Assembly (NCBI RefSeq): GCF_009177095.1
Contig: NZ_AP021861.1
Span: 1,776,001-1,840,000, forward strand
Source: Lacipirellula parvula
Lineage (GTDB): Bacteria; Planctomycetota; Planctomycetia; Pirellulales; Lacipirellulaceae
Length of the DNA stretch: 64,000 nt
Direction: 5' to 3'
The number at the start of each line of letters is the position of its first letter. Within the stretch, counting starts at the first letter, position 1. Positions 10,036 through 18,544 of this stretch are shown piece after piece. Below the pieces are notes generated by a model that saw nothing but the letters and a program-made list of their open reading frames with translations, searched no databases and was not told the origin of the DNA. The position numbers and the translations under genes are program-made.

Positions 10036-11379
10036 ATGAAGATCGCCAGCTTAATGGCGGTGGCGTCAGAGATTCGCTTCCGGCGTATTTCGCTTAACTC
10101 GAAATTCTGTTTTTTTCAGTTGGCGCTTGGCGTGCTCTCGATTTGCGTTCTTCGCCACTCGTACGCTGCGACGGTACTTGCCGTCATTGGCGATGAAGGC
10201 TCCGCTGGGGCAGGCGCGACGCGCGTCGCTAATATGGTCGGCAGTTCGTCGTGGGCGACCGACTACGTACTCGCGCTGGGCGACAACAGCGGGAGTAACT
10301 ATGCTTTCGGCAGCCCGGAGTGGGATAGCGTCATCGGTGCGCGATACGGTCAGTTCATCAAGAAGCGCTCTGGCCCCGCCGCGGGCGCCTATCCCAACCA
10401 GACCAGCGAAGTACAACGTTTTTTTCCTGTAGTCGGCGACCATGATCGCGATGTCGTTACAGGCAGCACCGCCGGCTACGTTGACTACTTTCACTCGGAT
10501 CCTGGAGTGGAAGTTGGCCGACTGCCCGCGGGGGTTCACGACTCATCGCAGAGCTACTACGACTTCAAACTGCCGATCAAAGGCGGCGTAGGTTCGGTGC
10601 ATGTGTTCGCGATGGACAGCGAAGCTTTTGCGTATTCGGCGGAATCACAGGCGGCTCAAATCGAGTGGCTTCGAGATGGACTGACGTCGTCAGATGCAAC
10701 CTGGAAATTCGTCACGTTGCATAGTCCGCCCTTCTCTTCATCCTTGCACAATAGCAATCCGCTTTACCAGTTGCCGTTCCAGCAGTGGGGAGCCAACGCG
10801 GTGATGTCGGGGCATGACCATGTGTACGAACGTGTTCTCGCCACCAATGCTGGCGAGAATAGCATGCCATACTTCGTCAACGGTCTCGGCGGATCGAATA
10901 TCTACACGTTTACGACCAACCGTGCGCCCGGTAGTGAATTTCGCTACAACGACGATTACGGTGCGATGCGCATTACGATCACCGATGACGAGGCGGCGTT
11001 TGAATTCTTGGCCGTCGATTTATATGGCGGGTCCGAGAACACAACGGGCGAGCTGATTGATTCTCTAACGTTGCACAGGAGCGCACTGCCCGCGCCGCCA
11101 ACGCTTCAAGCCGATTTTAACAACGACGGTTTCGTAGATAGCGACGATCTGATGATCTGGAAGGCTTCCTTCGGGATCAACGACGACGGCGATGCCACTG
11201 GAGACGGGACTACGGACGGGGCTGATTTGTTAACCTGGCAGCGGCAGCGCTCGAATTTTCAACCAGACCATCCGCCTACTCTCAGTCCTGTTCCTGAGCC
11301 GGCGACCGTGGCACTTGCCGCCGCTGGTTGTGCGTTAGTCATCGGGACAATTCCCGGCCGTTGCCGTCGCCCGTTCTGA
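10036..11379 (+). CDS. Metallophosphatase (purple acid phosphatase-like) with dockerin and PEP-CTERM
   Basis: 447 residues. ATG 10036 follows GAGAG at a suitable distance; an in-frame TTG at 10006 is less likely. After a signal segment (FFQLALGVLSICVL) the calcineurin-like phosphoesterase motifs appear in order: AVIGDEG at about 50, ALGDNSG at about 80, VVGDHDRD (usually GNHD), LHSPPFS, and SGHDHVYER. These would hold a two-metal centre. A dockerin-like loop (DFNNDGFVDSDDLMIWK) and the anchor VPEPATVALAAAGCAL follow. The likely role is an extracellular phosphomonoesterase held at the surface; the exact substrate is unknown. Confidence 0.88.
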   Translation: MKIASLMAVASEIRFRRISLNSKFCFFQLALGVLSICVLRHSYAATVLAVIGDEGSAGAGATRVANMVGSSSWATDYVLALGDNSGSNYAFGSPEWDSVIGARYGQFIKKRSGPAAGAYPNQTSEVQRFFPVVGDHDRDVVTGSTAGYVDYFHSDPGVEVGRLPAGVHDSSQSYYDFKLPIKGGVGSVHVFAMDSEAFAYSAESQAAQIEWLRDGLTSSDATWKFVTLHSPPFSSSLHNSNPLYQLPFQQWGANAVMSGHDHVYERVLATNAGENSMPYFVNGLGGSNIYTFTTNRAPGSEFRYNDDYGAMRITITDDEAAFEFLAVDLYGGSENTTGELIDSLTLHRSALPAPPTLQADFNNDGFVDSDDLMIWKASFGINDDGDATGDGTTDGADLLTWQRQRSNFQPDHPPTLSPVPEPATVALAAAGCALVIGTIPGRCRRPF

Positions 11380-11459
11380 GCATTCATAGAGCGCTCGCGC
11401 CGTACCCTAAAAGACACATCCCCGCTCGATCCGCAGCCGACGGAACCCGTCCAGGAACG

Positions 11460-11500
11460 AAAAAACGCCCCCTGTCGATTGAAATCGACAGGGGGCGTTT
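11460..11500 (-). terminator. Original terminator of tRNA-Asn, now displaced by the element
   Basis: A near-perfect hairpin with arms 11463-11480 and 11483-11500 (core ACGCCCCCTGTCGAT paired with its complement). On the minus strand it is followed by a run of T (A-tract 11460-11465 on the plus strand). It sits 6 bases left of the attachment core, which is the 3' end of tRNA-Asn. I infer that it was the tRNA terminator before the element inserted. It can also act for the rightward gene ending at 11379. Confidence 0.8.
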
Positions 11501-11506
11501 CTGTAG

Positions 11507-11524
11507 AAGCTCCCCCGCGAGGAC
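11507..11524. repeat. attL core (18-bp direct repeat)
   Basis: Identical over 18 bases to 29127-29144. It copies the T-stem and acceptor-stem end of tRNA-Asn without the rest of the tRNA, as expected for the far side of a tRNA-targeted integration. Confidence 0.88.
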
Positions 11525-11709
11525 CAGCACATCCCGCGAGTTTCCCGAACGAAACCGCACTTCTTGAATATTGCGCTGCACATCTCGGTGCAGTTGATCC
11601 CCTGCTCGCGGCGTTGGTGAAGGCGTGGCCGACGATGGCGCCTGAGCAGCGCGACAGACTCGTCGCCGCGGTGCGCGCGGCTGCTCCCGCGGTTGTCGAC
11701 ATTCGCTAA
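11525..11709 (+). other. Detached 3' coding segment of the integrase gene
   Basis: From the attL core a frame stays open to the stop at 11707-11709. It encodes PAHPASFPNETALLEYC, then LLAALVKAWPTMAPEQRDRL and ends AAPAVVDIR, a helical, protein-like sequence. The codon phase across the core (GCT CCC CCG CGA GGA) is the same as in the integrase at 29129-29143, so joining the two cores fuses this segment to the integrase without a stop. There is no ribosome binding site for independent expression, apart from an ATG at 11479 inside the old tRNA terminator. It is best read as the integrase tail in the excised form. Confidence 0.75.
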
Positions 11710-11821
11710 AATAGACACGTCCGGGTTCGCGGAGTAATTAACCGCACAGACCGGCCGGCCGTTGCGGAAAGCATCTACCCGCGCGGTTGGCCGGTCGCCC
11801 GGCTTCATGGAGGTTAGATGC

Positions 11822-12595
11822 ATGCTTGCGGATTCTGTTGTTGCAAACTTGTCGCGCCGCTTGATAAGCGAGTTCTTGGCCGCATCAACGTATTCGTGCG
11901 CTGAAAGGTTGATGCTGCATGCAGCTCACAGAGAGGGCCGCAGCCCCCTCGACAATCATGGCAGCGCAGGGTTCGCGTTCTCGTACTTCTCGCGACTAGG
12001 CTGGCCACTCGATCGAATTGAGGCAATGAGCTTCTGTGACGCCACCGCGATTCTCGATCGCGATGGATGGGAATCGCCCTCGGCGGCTCCGTTTTGCTTA
12101 TTTGAATTGGAGTGCCAATGCAATTTTCTTAGCGATCTGGTCGAGCGCGAAGGATGCTCAAGTACGTCCATCCAAGAGGGGATTTTGCGGTGCCAATTCC
12201 TCATCTCGAAAGCGACCGGAGCGCTTGCGAGCGAAGCGTCATCCTCACTTCTCGCCGCGCTGCGCGATCTGGAAAACGTTGGCGCCCAATCCTTAAATTT
12301 GGCTGGGGATGAACAGGCCGGCCGAGTTGCCCGGCTGGTGCGAATCATTCGGGGACCGCTCGTAAAAGACTCCCCAACGTGCACTCGCGATGCCTGGATT
12401 TACGAACAAGCCATGAAATCCATCCCATGGAAGACAATCCTTTCAGGGCTAAAGCGGATTGGAGACGAGCGAGGCTGGGACGAGATTGAGTCACAAAACG
12501 GGATTAAATCTGCGGCAAATAGGTACGCAGATAAGAACAACTTCCCACGTCCGCCCTCCAGAACGCCGGGGCGAAAGAAAAGCGAACAGCTTTAG
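11822..12595 (+). CDS. Unknown element protein
   Basis: 257 residues. ATG 11822 is preceded by GGAGG at about 8 bases, which decides it over the ATG at 11807 and the TTG at 11762. The sequence is mostly helical, with two cysteines near LFELECQCNFL and a basic tail (PPSRTPGRKKSEQL). The segment WKTILSGLKRIGDERGW followed by SAANRYADKNN could be a DNA-binding helical unit, but no family is recognised. It is the first complete gene at the left end of the element and lies upstream of the excisionase-like gene. Confidence 0.6.
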   Translation: MLADSVVANLSRRLISEFLAASTYSCAERLMLHAAHREGRSPLDNHGSAGFAFSYFSRLGWPLDRIEAMSFCDATAILDRDGWESPSAAPFCLFELECQCNFLSDLVEREGCSSTSIQEGILRCQFLISKATGALASEASSSLLAALRDLENVGAQSLNLAGDEQAGRVARLVRIIRGPLVKDSPTCTRDAWIYEQAMKSIPWKTILSGLKRIGDERGWDEIESQNGIKSAANRYADKNNFPRPPSRTPGRKKSEQL

Positions 12596-12707
12596 TGCGA
12601 TCTAGTTCGGTCGTGTTCAATTTTATTATTCGCGATATCTGAAATACTTCGACCATCAAGCCCGCGTCCGACCTTTTCGGACAGGCGAAGCAAGATGAGG
12701 TCGAATC

Positions 12708-12908
12708 ATGGCTCCCTCTGCAACTCTCTCCGCCCCGAGCAGCGTCCATCTCACGAAGCAAGAGGCCGCTGACTTTCTGAACGTCAGCCTCCGCACGCTC
12801 GACCGGCTCGACATCGCCAAGGTCAAGATCCGCGGCCGCGTGCTCTACCGTCGCGACACGCTTGATGCGTGGAGCAAATCTCAAGAGTCGGTCGACGTCG
12901 CCGGCTAA
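12708..12908 (+). CDS. Excisionase-like helix-turn-helix protein
   Basis: 66 residues with the HTH_17/MerR-like pattern of excisionase-family DNA-binding proteins: LTKQEAADFLNVSLRTLDRL, then the wing IRGRVLYRRDTLDAW. A GAGG lies upstream of ATG 12708. Such proteins bend DNA at attachment sites or act as small regulators. In a tyrosine-integrase element a recombination-directionality or replication-control role is likely, though it is encoded far from the integrase in the linear map. On the excised circle it would lie downstream of the fused integrase. Confidence 0.8.
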   Translation: MAPSATLSAPSSVHLTKQEAADFLNVSLRTLDRLDIAKVKIRGRVLYRRDTLDAWSKSQESVDVAG

Positions 12909-12999
12909 TCTTCCTCCGCCTGGTCGCGCCGGCGCATGAAAATGCCCGGCCCCGCATCGACGACCAATCTCGCGGAACCGGGCTAATTCAGGACCAACG

Positions 13000-13278
13000 A
13001 TGAACATTCTTTCCGAATCACCGCCGCTGAGCAACTGCCCGGCAATTATTTCGCCGCAGCAGATCGAACTTCGCGGCGTCTTCAATGACAGCTTCGGACT
13101 TCACGCCGTGTTCACCGCCGGCCCCTCGCAGCGGATCGTTCCCGTCGAACGGCGGCACCTGTCCACATTTGTGGACTTCCGCGAACGCGTTGCCGAGTTC
13201 CTGCAGATCCGCATTGCGTTCGCAGGCGACTGGTCGGACGCCGTCGCCGCGGCGTTCTCCGAGGGAGCGGCCATCTGA
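13000..13278 (+). CDS. Small unknown protein upstream of replication gene
   Basis: 92 residues, ATG 13000 with AGGA upstream. Its stop overlaps the ATG of the replication gene by one base (TGATG), suggesting coupled translation. The composition is globular (QQIELRGVFNDSFGLHAVF, HLSTFVDFRERVAEFLQIR). No family is recognised; an accessory replication or regulatory role is inferred from position only. Confidence 0.6.
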   Translation: MNILSESPPLSNCPAIISPQQIELRGVFNDSFGLHAVFTAGPSQRIVPVERRHLSTFVDFRERVAEFLQIRIAFAGDWSDAVAAAFSEGAAI

Positions 13279-14840
13279 TGAAAGCACTCGCGACGGATCG
13301 CGAACGTCTCCCCACGGCACTCGATGCCGAGCGGCAGGTAATTGGCGGCCTGCTGCTCGAGCCGTCGCAGGCGCCAAAGCTGCTTCGAACGCTGCAGCCC
13401 GCGGCGTTCGTCGATCAGCTCAACCGCGCTACGCTCGCGGCGATCGCGGAGATGAGCCGCCTCGGCGAGCCGATCGACGTCGCCACGCTGCTGTCTCGCC
13501 TGCAAGACCGAGTCGAGTTCGCCGACACCAGCGCGGCTGCATACCTTGCTGATGTGGGGCGATCGTGCGTCACCGCGACCAACGTCGCCTACCACGCGTC
13601 GCTGATCGCCGAAGCCCATCTGAAGCGGCGGATTCACCTTGCCGCCCGCGAGATCGCTTCGAGCGCTCTCAACGGGCACGCTGGCGACGACCTCCTCGCG
13701 GATTGGGGAGCAACCTTCGAAGACTTCCGCCGCGAGCAGACTGGCGGGAACCGCTTCAAGCCGATCACCGCGGCCGAACTCGCTGCCGGCGATTTTCGCG
13801 TCAACTGGATCATCGACTGGCTGCTCGTCGAAGGGCAACCTTGCATCCTTGCCGGCGGTAAGAAGTGCCTCAAAACGACGATCCTCTGCGATTTGCTGCT
13901 GAGCATCGCCGTCGGCGGTTGCTTCCTCGGTCAATTCGAAGTCCGCTCTGCGCGTCGCGTTGTGCTGTTCTCCGCCGAGAGTGGCGCCGGCGTTCTGCAG
14001 GAAACCTGCCGACGCATCGCCGCGTCGAAAGGCTGGGAACTCGCCGACGTGCCGAACTTCACGCTCATCACCGACGTTCCGCGGTTGGACTGTTCTGCAG
14101 ACATGGCGGCGTTCGAAGCGGCGATCGAGGACGCCGAAGTGATTGCGCTCGACCCGTGCTATCTGATGATGCCCGGCGGCGACGCCGGCAACCTCTTCGT
14201 TCAGGGCGAGATGCTGCTCAATCTCTCGCGACTCTGCCAACGACTCGGCGTCACGCTGATCCTTTGCCATCACACTCGCAAGCATCGGTCTGCGGATCTC
14301 AACAGCTTCGATCCGCCTGAACTCGAAGACATCGCCTGGGCTGGGTTCCAAGAGTTTGCTCGCCAATGGGTGTTGGTCGGCCGTCGCGAACGTTACGTCG
14401 CTGACAGCGGCGAGCACTCGCTCTGGATGAACTACGGCGGCTCTGCGGGCCACGGCGGCTTGTGGGCGCTCGACGCGAGCGAGGGGAGCATCGGCGACGT
14501 CAGCGGCCGCCGCTGGGATGTGACGCTTTCGAAGGCTCAGGAGGTCCGAGAGCAGGCCGAACGCCGCCGCGACGATGACAAGGCCCGCAGATCAGCGCAG
14601 CAGCTTGAAGGCGATGTGAGAGCCGTTGTCGACGCCCTTGCACGCCTGCCAGAGCAGTCAGGAACCAAGACCGACTTGAAGGATGCGACCGGTCTCTACC
14701 AATCACGCTTCAGCGCCGCGATCGCGAGTGCGCTCCAAGACAATCACATCATCCCAATGCGAATCACGAAGGGAAACAACCAGAGCTACGACGGCTACCG
14801 ATTGAGCCTCGAAAACCACCACCCAGATACACCCGGATAA
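13278..14840 (+). CDS. Replication protein: DnaB N-terminal domain plus RecA-like ATPase
   Basis: 520 residues. Residues 13-125 resemble the DnaB helicase N-terminal domain (DAERQVIGGLLLEPSQAPKL, IDVATLLSRL). A RepA/AAA_25-type ATPase follows with a P-loop-like GGKKCLKTT at 193-201, in which lysine-rich GGKKCLKT replaces the classical GxxxxGKT, as in related plasmid and phage proteins. VVLFSAESG, VIALDPCYLMM (Walker B) and LILCHHTRK follow. The C-terminal 100 residues look like a winged-helix segment. It probably loads or acts as the replicative helicase of the element. Its stop codon lies inside the first iteron-like repeat. Confidence 0.85.
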   Translation: MKALATDRERLPTALDAERQVIGGLLLEPSQAPKLLRTLQPAAFVDQLNRATLAAIAEMSRLGEPIDVATLLSRLQDRVEFADTSAAAYLADVGRSCVTATNVAYHASLIAEAHLKRRIHLAAREIASSALNGHAGDDLLADWGATFEDFRREQTGGNRFKPITAAELAAGDFRVNWIIDWLLVEGQPCILAGGKKCLKTTILCDLLLSIAVGGCFLGQFEVRSARRVVLFSAESGAGVLQETCRRIAASKGWELADVPNFTLITDVPRLDCSADMAAFEAAIEDAEVIALDPCYLMMPGGDAGNLFVQGEMLLNLSRLCQRLGVTLILCHHTRKHRSADLNSFDPPELEDIAWAGFQEFARQWVLVGRRERYVADSGEHSLWMNYGGSAGHGGLWALDASEGSIGDVSGRRWDVTLSKAQEVREQAERRRDDDKARRSAQQLEGDVRAVVDALARLPEQSGTKTDLKDATGLYQSRFSAAIASALQDNHIIPMRITKGNNQSYDGYRLSLENHHPDTPG

Positions 14841-14948
14841 CACCACCCGGATAGGCCGCATCCGGGTGCCCGTCACCACCACCCGGATACACACCCCTGT
14901 AAGGGGTGTATCCGGTGTGGGTGGTGATGACCCGGAACCACCCGGATA
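14830..14948. repeat. Iteron-like array, candidate replication origin
   Basis: The 10-mer CACCCGGATA occurs exactly at 14830-14839, 14844-14853, 14880-14889 and 14939-14948. Inverted variants are at 14859-14868 (CATCCGGGTG) and about 14909 (TATCCGGTG). Between them lies an inverted repeat, ACACCCCT-GTA-AGGGGTGT, at 14891-14909. The array starts at the stop codon of the DnaB-N/RecA-like gene, a usual place for an origin. It could instead be an operator for the downstream genes. Confidence 0.65.
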
Positions 14949-14980
14949 AATCGCGACCGTACCCGACTGACTTTCGAATC

Positions 14981-15202
14981 ATGAACACGTACCAGCTGAC
15001 ACTCGAAGCCAAGCCCCAGGCCGACGACCCCGACGGCGCGAGGCGCGTCCGCATGGCGCTGAAGCGTTTGCTGCGATCGTTCGGGTTGCGGTGCGTGAAG
15101 GTCGAGCCGGCAGTCCATCTGCGACTCGAACACGACGCAAAACGCCCCGAAACCAGCACGAAAGCACCTACCGACGGTCGCAATTCGGTGCAGTCTCAAT
15201 AA
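14981..15202 (+). CDS. Small unknown protein after the iteron array
   Basis: 73 residues from ATG 14981; the frame is open further upstream, but that part overlaps the repeat array. The sequence MNTYQLTLEAKPQADDPDG then RVRMALKRLLRSFGLRC suggests a small alpha/beta protein. No family assigned. Its place directly behind the candidate origin suggests a role in replication or its control. Confidence 0.6.
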   Translation: MNTYQLTLEAKPQADDPDGARRVRMALKRLLRSFGLRCVKVEPAVHLRLEHDAKRPETSTKAPTDGRNSVQSQ

Positions 15203-15265
15203 CGAAATGGCAGGCAACGGCCTGTTTTGGCAGAGAATTCCCTGTTTTAGGAAGGTAATCAAGTC

Positions 15266-15739
15266 ATGGAAACCATCAGCAGTCAGACCGATGCGGAAGC
15301 CACAAGCAAGTACCGAGAACTCGTGCTAGGGATTGCCGAGAACGTTGAGCGATCAAGTGACGTGACTCTGCACATCCGGCGAGAGGGCGGTAGGAGCGAC
15401 GCGCAGTTCGCCGCAGATATCGATCTCGCAATCGCTCGTCGCAATCGCAGCAAGCAGTTCGCCGCCGTTGACTACACCAAGAAAGTGCAAGAGGCACAGG
15501 CGGCACTCTCAGAGGCGACAGAGCAGCGCCGCCTTGCGTTGGCTGCGTTAGAAGACTCACGCCAGGCAGCCGACAACGCGTCCTCGAAAGCAGATGAGTT
15601 GTTCGAGAAGCGCGAAGACTTGCTGGACGAACGGAATCGCGCGACGGCAGAGTTCACCAACTACATGACCGCTACTGCTTACGTTGGCGACGGCTCCGCC
15701 GATCCGTGCGATTGGCGCAACTTCCGGCTGAGCGAATAG
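15266..15739 (+). CDS. Coiled-coil protein of unknown function
   Basis: 157 residues; ATG 15266 follows AGGAAGG. Residues 55-130 are strongly heptad-like and rich in Ala, Glu, Arg and Gln (EAQAALSEATEQRRLALAAL, DELFEKREDLLDERNRA), predicting a long coiled coil. No enzyme motif is present. It belongs to a rightward run of small genes (15266-20084) that may make up a virion- or packaging-related module, judging from the tape-measure-like gene at the end. Confidence 0.6.
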   Translation: METISSQTDAEATSKYRELVLGIAENVERSSDVTLHIRREGGRSDAQFAADIDLAIARRNRSKQFAAVDYTKKVQEAQAALSEATEQRRLALAALEDSRQAADNASSKADELFEKREDLLDERNRATAEFTNYMTATAYVGDGSADPCDWRNFRLSE

Positions 15740-15781
15740 TTCGCGAGCATTTCAAATCACCACCTCCAGCAATTGGCAACG

Positions 15782-16048
15782 ATGCAAGCAAATCAATTGG
15801 TTACCGAACTTCACCGGATGAGCACGCTCCTCGCGGAAGTCGCGCATCAAAATCGCCAGTTGTTGGCGGTCGTCGCCCCAATCCTTCGACAGCCGAGCTT
15901 GACGTTGGATGAGCTTTGTGGCGTCGAACACTTATTGATCTCGAACCGCGCCGCACGGGCTGCCGCCGACCGCACCGTAGATTTAGCGCTCGCTGAGTAC
16001 CGTAAGCAGTTTGGCGAGTATCGCCCTTCCCAAGCTTCGTTGAACTAA
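15782..16048 (+). CDS. Small helical unknown protein
   Basis: 88 residues from ATG 15782 (a TTG at 15773 is in frame). Heptad-like N-terminus (LVTELHRMSTLLAEVAHQNR). No family recognised. Part of the rightward cluster of small element genes. Confidence 0.5.
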   Translation: MQANQLVTELHRMSTLLAEVAHQNRQLLAVVAPILRQPSLTLDELCGVEHLLISNRAARAAADRTVDLALAEYRKQFGEYRPSQASLN

Positions 16049-16088
16049 TTCCGCCCCAACGCCTCCTTTTACTCACTACAGGATTTGA

Positions 16089-16367
16089 ATGATGACTAGC
16101 TATTCCGCTCGCACACGCCGTACCTCCCTTCGCACGCGCCAGGGCGTCCAGCGAATACTCCAAGGCAAGAGCACCGATGTGCCTGACGTGTTCGGCGATC
16201 AATCCCCACCGACGCTCTCCGACGTCCTCGAAACGCAGGAGGTAATCGAGCGTCGCCTTAACGAGATCGTGGACCTCGTGGAGTCGCGCCGCGGTGCTCG
16301 CCAAGTTTCCGACAAGCCGTTCGCCGCGACGAGCGACGATGTGCGTCGCATTCTCTGCAGCCGATAG
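16089..16367 (+). CDS. Small basic unknown protein
   Basis: 92 residues with AGGA upstream of two adjacent ATGs (16089, 16092). The N-terminal 30 residues are arginine-rich (SARTRRTSLRTRQGVQRIL), followed by an acidic stretch and a helix (VLETQEVIERRLNEIVDLV). Nucleic-acid binding is possible, but no family is recognised. Confidence 0.5.
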   Translation: MMTSYSARTRRTSLRTRQGVQRILQGKSTDVPDVFGDQSPPTLSDVLETQEVIERRLNEIVDLVESRRGARQVSDKPFAATSDDVRRILCSR

Positions 16368-16420
16368 CCCACTAACAGCTTCTACTCTCATTCCTCAATC
16401 GATCTAGGACACGCCAAATC

Positions 16421-17221
16421 ATGAGTTCCACACTTACCAGCGAGCCCACTAACGCGGCCTTCGAGATACTTGATCGCGTCGATGCTGACGCCGAACGCCG
16501 CTACCAAGAACTAATCATCGCAATGGTCGACGGCTCTGACCTCAGCGGCTACCGCATGAGAGACGTGCTGTTCGACGCCAGTCGCGATCGTGATGATCTG
16601 CAACGCCATGTCGGCCAACTAACCGCTAGACGTAAGGCCGCGCAGCAGCTGGCCGAGGGCTGCGAACTGGAGCCGATTGTTCAAGATCTCCAGCAGAAGT
16701 TCGACATCGCCGTCGAAACGATCAGGCGGGTTGAGGCAGAGTACATTGCGAGGTTGCAGGAACTCTCTACCGCCGTCGATGCGGCGAGAAACCAGCTTGA
16801 AAACGTCAAGCATCGGCGAACGCACCTGATGAGTGGAACAGTGCATCTACTCATGGGCACGTTACTCCACTCCCGCAAGCGGGAGATCGAGCAAATGGGC
16901 AGTCTCGATTGCCGACTCGGGAACCAGCGGCATCAGTACCGGGCGCGTAAAGGCCAGCTCGACAAGCTCATCGAGCCTGCCCAGCAATCAGTCGACGACC
17001 TGCGAAACCGGGTTGAAGAGCTGGCCGGCGACGCCAGCGCCAGTGTGGCAGTCGCGAACATTTCGGCGCAGTTGGCCGAAGCTCAGGATCGGTTGAATGC
17101 ACTACTCGCAGAACGTGACGCAGGCGAACGCTGTCTCGCTCAGTACGACGAGCACCACGCCGCCTATGAGCAGGCGCAGCGTGAGGCGATGCAGGATTGG
17201 AAGGCGATGCAGTTCGACTGA
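16421..17221 (+). CDS. Long coiled-coil protein of unknown function
   Basis: 266 residues, predicted to be almost entirely coiled coil (VQDLQQKFDIAVETIRRVEA, LSTAVDAARNQLENVKHRR, SAQLAEAQDRLNALLAERDA), interrupted near 135-155 by a less polar segment (LMSGTVHLLMGTLLHS). The N-terminus (RYQELIIAMVDGSDLS) resembles that of the 157-residue protein at 15266 (KYRELVLGIAENVERSSDVT), suggesting a shared domain. No catalytic motif; a structural or scaffold role is inferred. Confidence 0.6.
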   Translation: MSSTLTSEPTNAAFEILDRVDADAERRYQELIIAMVDGSDLSGYRMRDVLFDASRDRDDLQRHVGQLTARRKAAQQLAEGCELEPIVQDLQQKFDIAVETIRRVEAEYIARLQELSTAVDAARNQLENVKHRRTHLMSGTVHLLMGTLLHSRKREIEQMGSLDCRLGNQRHQYRARKGQLDKLIEPAQQSVDDLRNRVEELAGDASASVAVANISAQLAEAQDRLNALLAERDAGERCLAQYDEHHAAYEQAQREAMQDWKAMQFD

Positions 17222-17263
17222 TCTACAGCAGCGGCTCTCCATCCACGCCTTGAATAATCACAC

Positions 17264-17626
17264 ATGAAGAAATCACGAGACGAGATCGCACTGATTTTAG
17301 CCCTGGCAACCGGTTCGTCGGTTCGCGAGGCAGCTGCGCTGTCTGGATTCAGCGAGCGCACCGCGCACCGACGGATCGGCGAGCCAGGTTTCCAGCAGCG
17401 AGTATCGTCGACGCGTGATGAACTGTGGGGCAAGGCGGTCGGCAAGCTTGCCAGCGTCGCTGCGACGGCTGTCACGACCCTGGAGGAGTTGCTCGGGTGC
17501 GACGACGCGAAGGTCCGCTTGGGGGCTGCGCGGGCGATCCTGGCGGTTTCCCCGCAACTGAGAGAGTGCATTGAGCATGAACGACGTCTGACAGAATTGG
17601 AGGCCCAACATGCGGGCGAGAAGTAG
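17264..17626 (+). CDS. HTH protein, terminase-small-subunit-like
   Basis: 120 residues. The N-terminal part (IALILALATGSSVREAAALS then GFSERTAHRRIGEPGFQQRV) is a clear homeodomain-like helix-turn-helix of the type found in phage small terminase subunits and transposase-like regulators. The C-terminal half (VRLGAARAILAVSPQLRECI) is helical. No large terminase is present, so DNA recognition for packaging by a helper phage, or transcription control, are both possible. Confidence 0.65.
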   Translation: MKKSRDEIALILALATGSSVREAAALSGFSERTAHRRIGEPGFQQRVSSTRDELWGKAVGKLASVAATAVTTLEELLGCDDAKVRLGAARAILAVSPQLRECIEHERRLTELEAQHAGEK

Positions 17627-17870
17627 GACGAGGCTAGCGGCGATTAGCATGCGTCGTCGCGAAGCGACCCAATGCCTTGGACAGGAAGAGATTCGACGGC
17701 TGATGCTCGAGGTGGTCGCTAACGATCCGTCGCTGGTGGAATCGCGACTTCACGGAATTCAGACCACGGCCAGCGACGATCGCCTCCGCCGTTGCGTGAA
17801 GGAAGAGATTGACCGCCGCGGTGCGAGCCACCTGCTCCATTTCGTTGGAGGCGCGAATGCGATCAGCTAA
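17610..17870 (+). CDS. Small unknown protein
   Basis: 86 residues. It overlaps the end of the HTH gene by 17 bases and has GGAGG just upstream of ATG 17610. Basic N-terminus, then EEIRRLMLEVVANDPSL and RLRRCVKEEIDRRG. No family recognised. Confidence 0.55.
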   Translation: MRARSRTRLAAISMRRREATQCLGQEEIRRLMLEVVANDPSLVESRLHGIQTTASDDRLRRCVKEEIDRRGASHLLHFVGGANAIS

Positions 17871-18135
17871 TAAGAATCGACTGAAGGCGTTCGATGCAAA
17901 AGCTCCGACCGAAGATTGGAAGCGAATCGCCGGCCGCAAGATGCTGCACGTTGTTCTGTACGACGACAAGTTCGCAGAGATGGCCCGCAAGCCGCACATC
18001 GTCGGTACGCCGCCGGAAGACGCGGCGCGGTACGAAGCGGAGGCGACAGCCTACTTCGTCGACCTATGCCGGCAGCACGGCGAGCATCGTTACGCCGACT
18101 TAATTCTCGCCGAGTCGTCCAAGGACGCGAACTAG
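17857..18135 (+). CDS. Small unknown protein
   Basis: 92 residues. ATG 17857 is preceded by GGAGG at 17846-17850 and overlaps the previous gene by 14 bases; an upstream in-frame start at 17809 lacks such a site. The sequence (RIAGRKMLHVVLYDDKFAEM, YEAEATAYFVDLCRQHGEHR) looks globular. Function unknown. Confidence 0.55.
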   Translation: MRSANKNRLKAFDAKAPTEDWKRIAGRKMLHVVLYDDKFAEMARKPHIVGTPPEDAARYEAEATAYFVDLCRQHGEHRYADLILAESSKDAN

Positions 18136-18208
18136 ACGACGAATCGCAAGACCCTGTAACCGCTTGCGCAAACACTTTACGCAACGCGCTGCACCAAGCG
18201 AGGCAATA

Positions 18209-18544
18209 ATGGCAAACGAATTCTCTGATTCCGAACTGTACGACCCCACGGTCGTTGCCCGTATCGCTGAGGGGATGGCGGAGCAAGCAGCCGCATGGGA
18301 GGCGCTTGCCAAGGAATGGCGGCGCTCATGCCCCGATGTAATTACGCCTGCGATGTTCGCAAAACTGTCAGTTGACTGTGTCAAAGCATTTGAGGGCGGT
18401 GCAGAGTTCATGCGAGTCGCATCTGAACACCTTACGAGGATTAACAATGTCCGGACCGATCGTCAGAGAGGGGAGAATCATCCTCGGCGTCGAGTTGGCG
18501 ATGCCCAAGCTCAACGCGTCGCCGATCAACAGCGCACTGGCTGA
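18209..18544 (+). CDS. Small unknown protein overlapping the tape-measure-like gene
   Basis: 111 residues from ATG 18209. The N-terminal 80 residues look protein-like (TVVARIAEGMAEQAAAWEAL, FAKLSVDCVKAFEGG); the last 30, lying within the next gene in another frame, are low-complexity and basic. The 98-base overlap sits where tailed phages often encode tail assembly chaperones ahead of the tape measure gene. I see no clear slippery site, so a chaperone role is only a suggestion. Confidence 0.5.
   Translation: MANEFSDSELYDPTVVARIAEGMAEQAAAWEALAKEWRRSCPDVITPAMFAKLSVDCVKAFEGGAEFMRVASEHLTRINNVRTDRQRGENHPRRRVGDAQAQRVADQQRTG

Noticed and set aside
11479..11709. Separate 76-residue gene starting at ATG 11479
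   Set aside because: The ATG lies in the loop of the old tRNA terminator, without a ribosome binding site, and the first residues come from the terminator and tRNA end. The segment makes better sense as the integrase tail.
13101..14453. Long open frame on the minus strand opposite the replication gene
   Set aside because: It mirrors the codon pattern of the plus-strand gene, which has clear DnaB-N and ATPase motifs. High GC keeps the antisense frame open by chance.
14830..14948. The CACCCGGATA array as a CRISPR
   Set aside because: Units are 10 bases, in both orientations and irregularly spaced, with no cas genes nearby.
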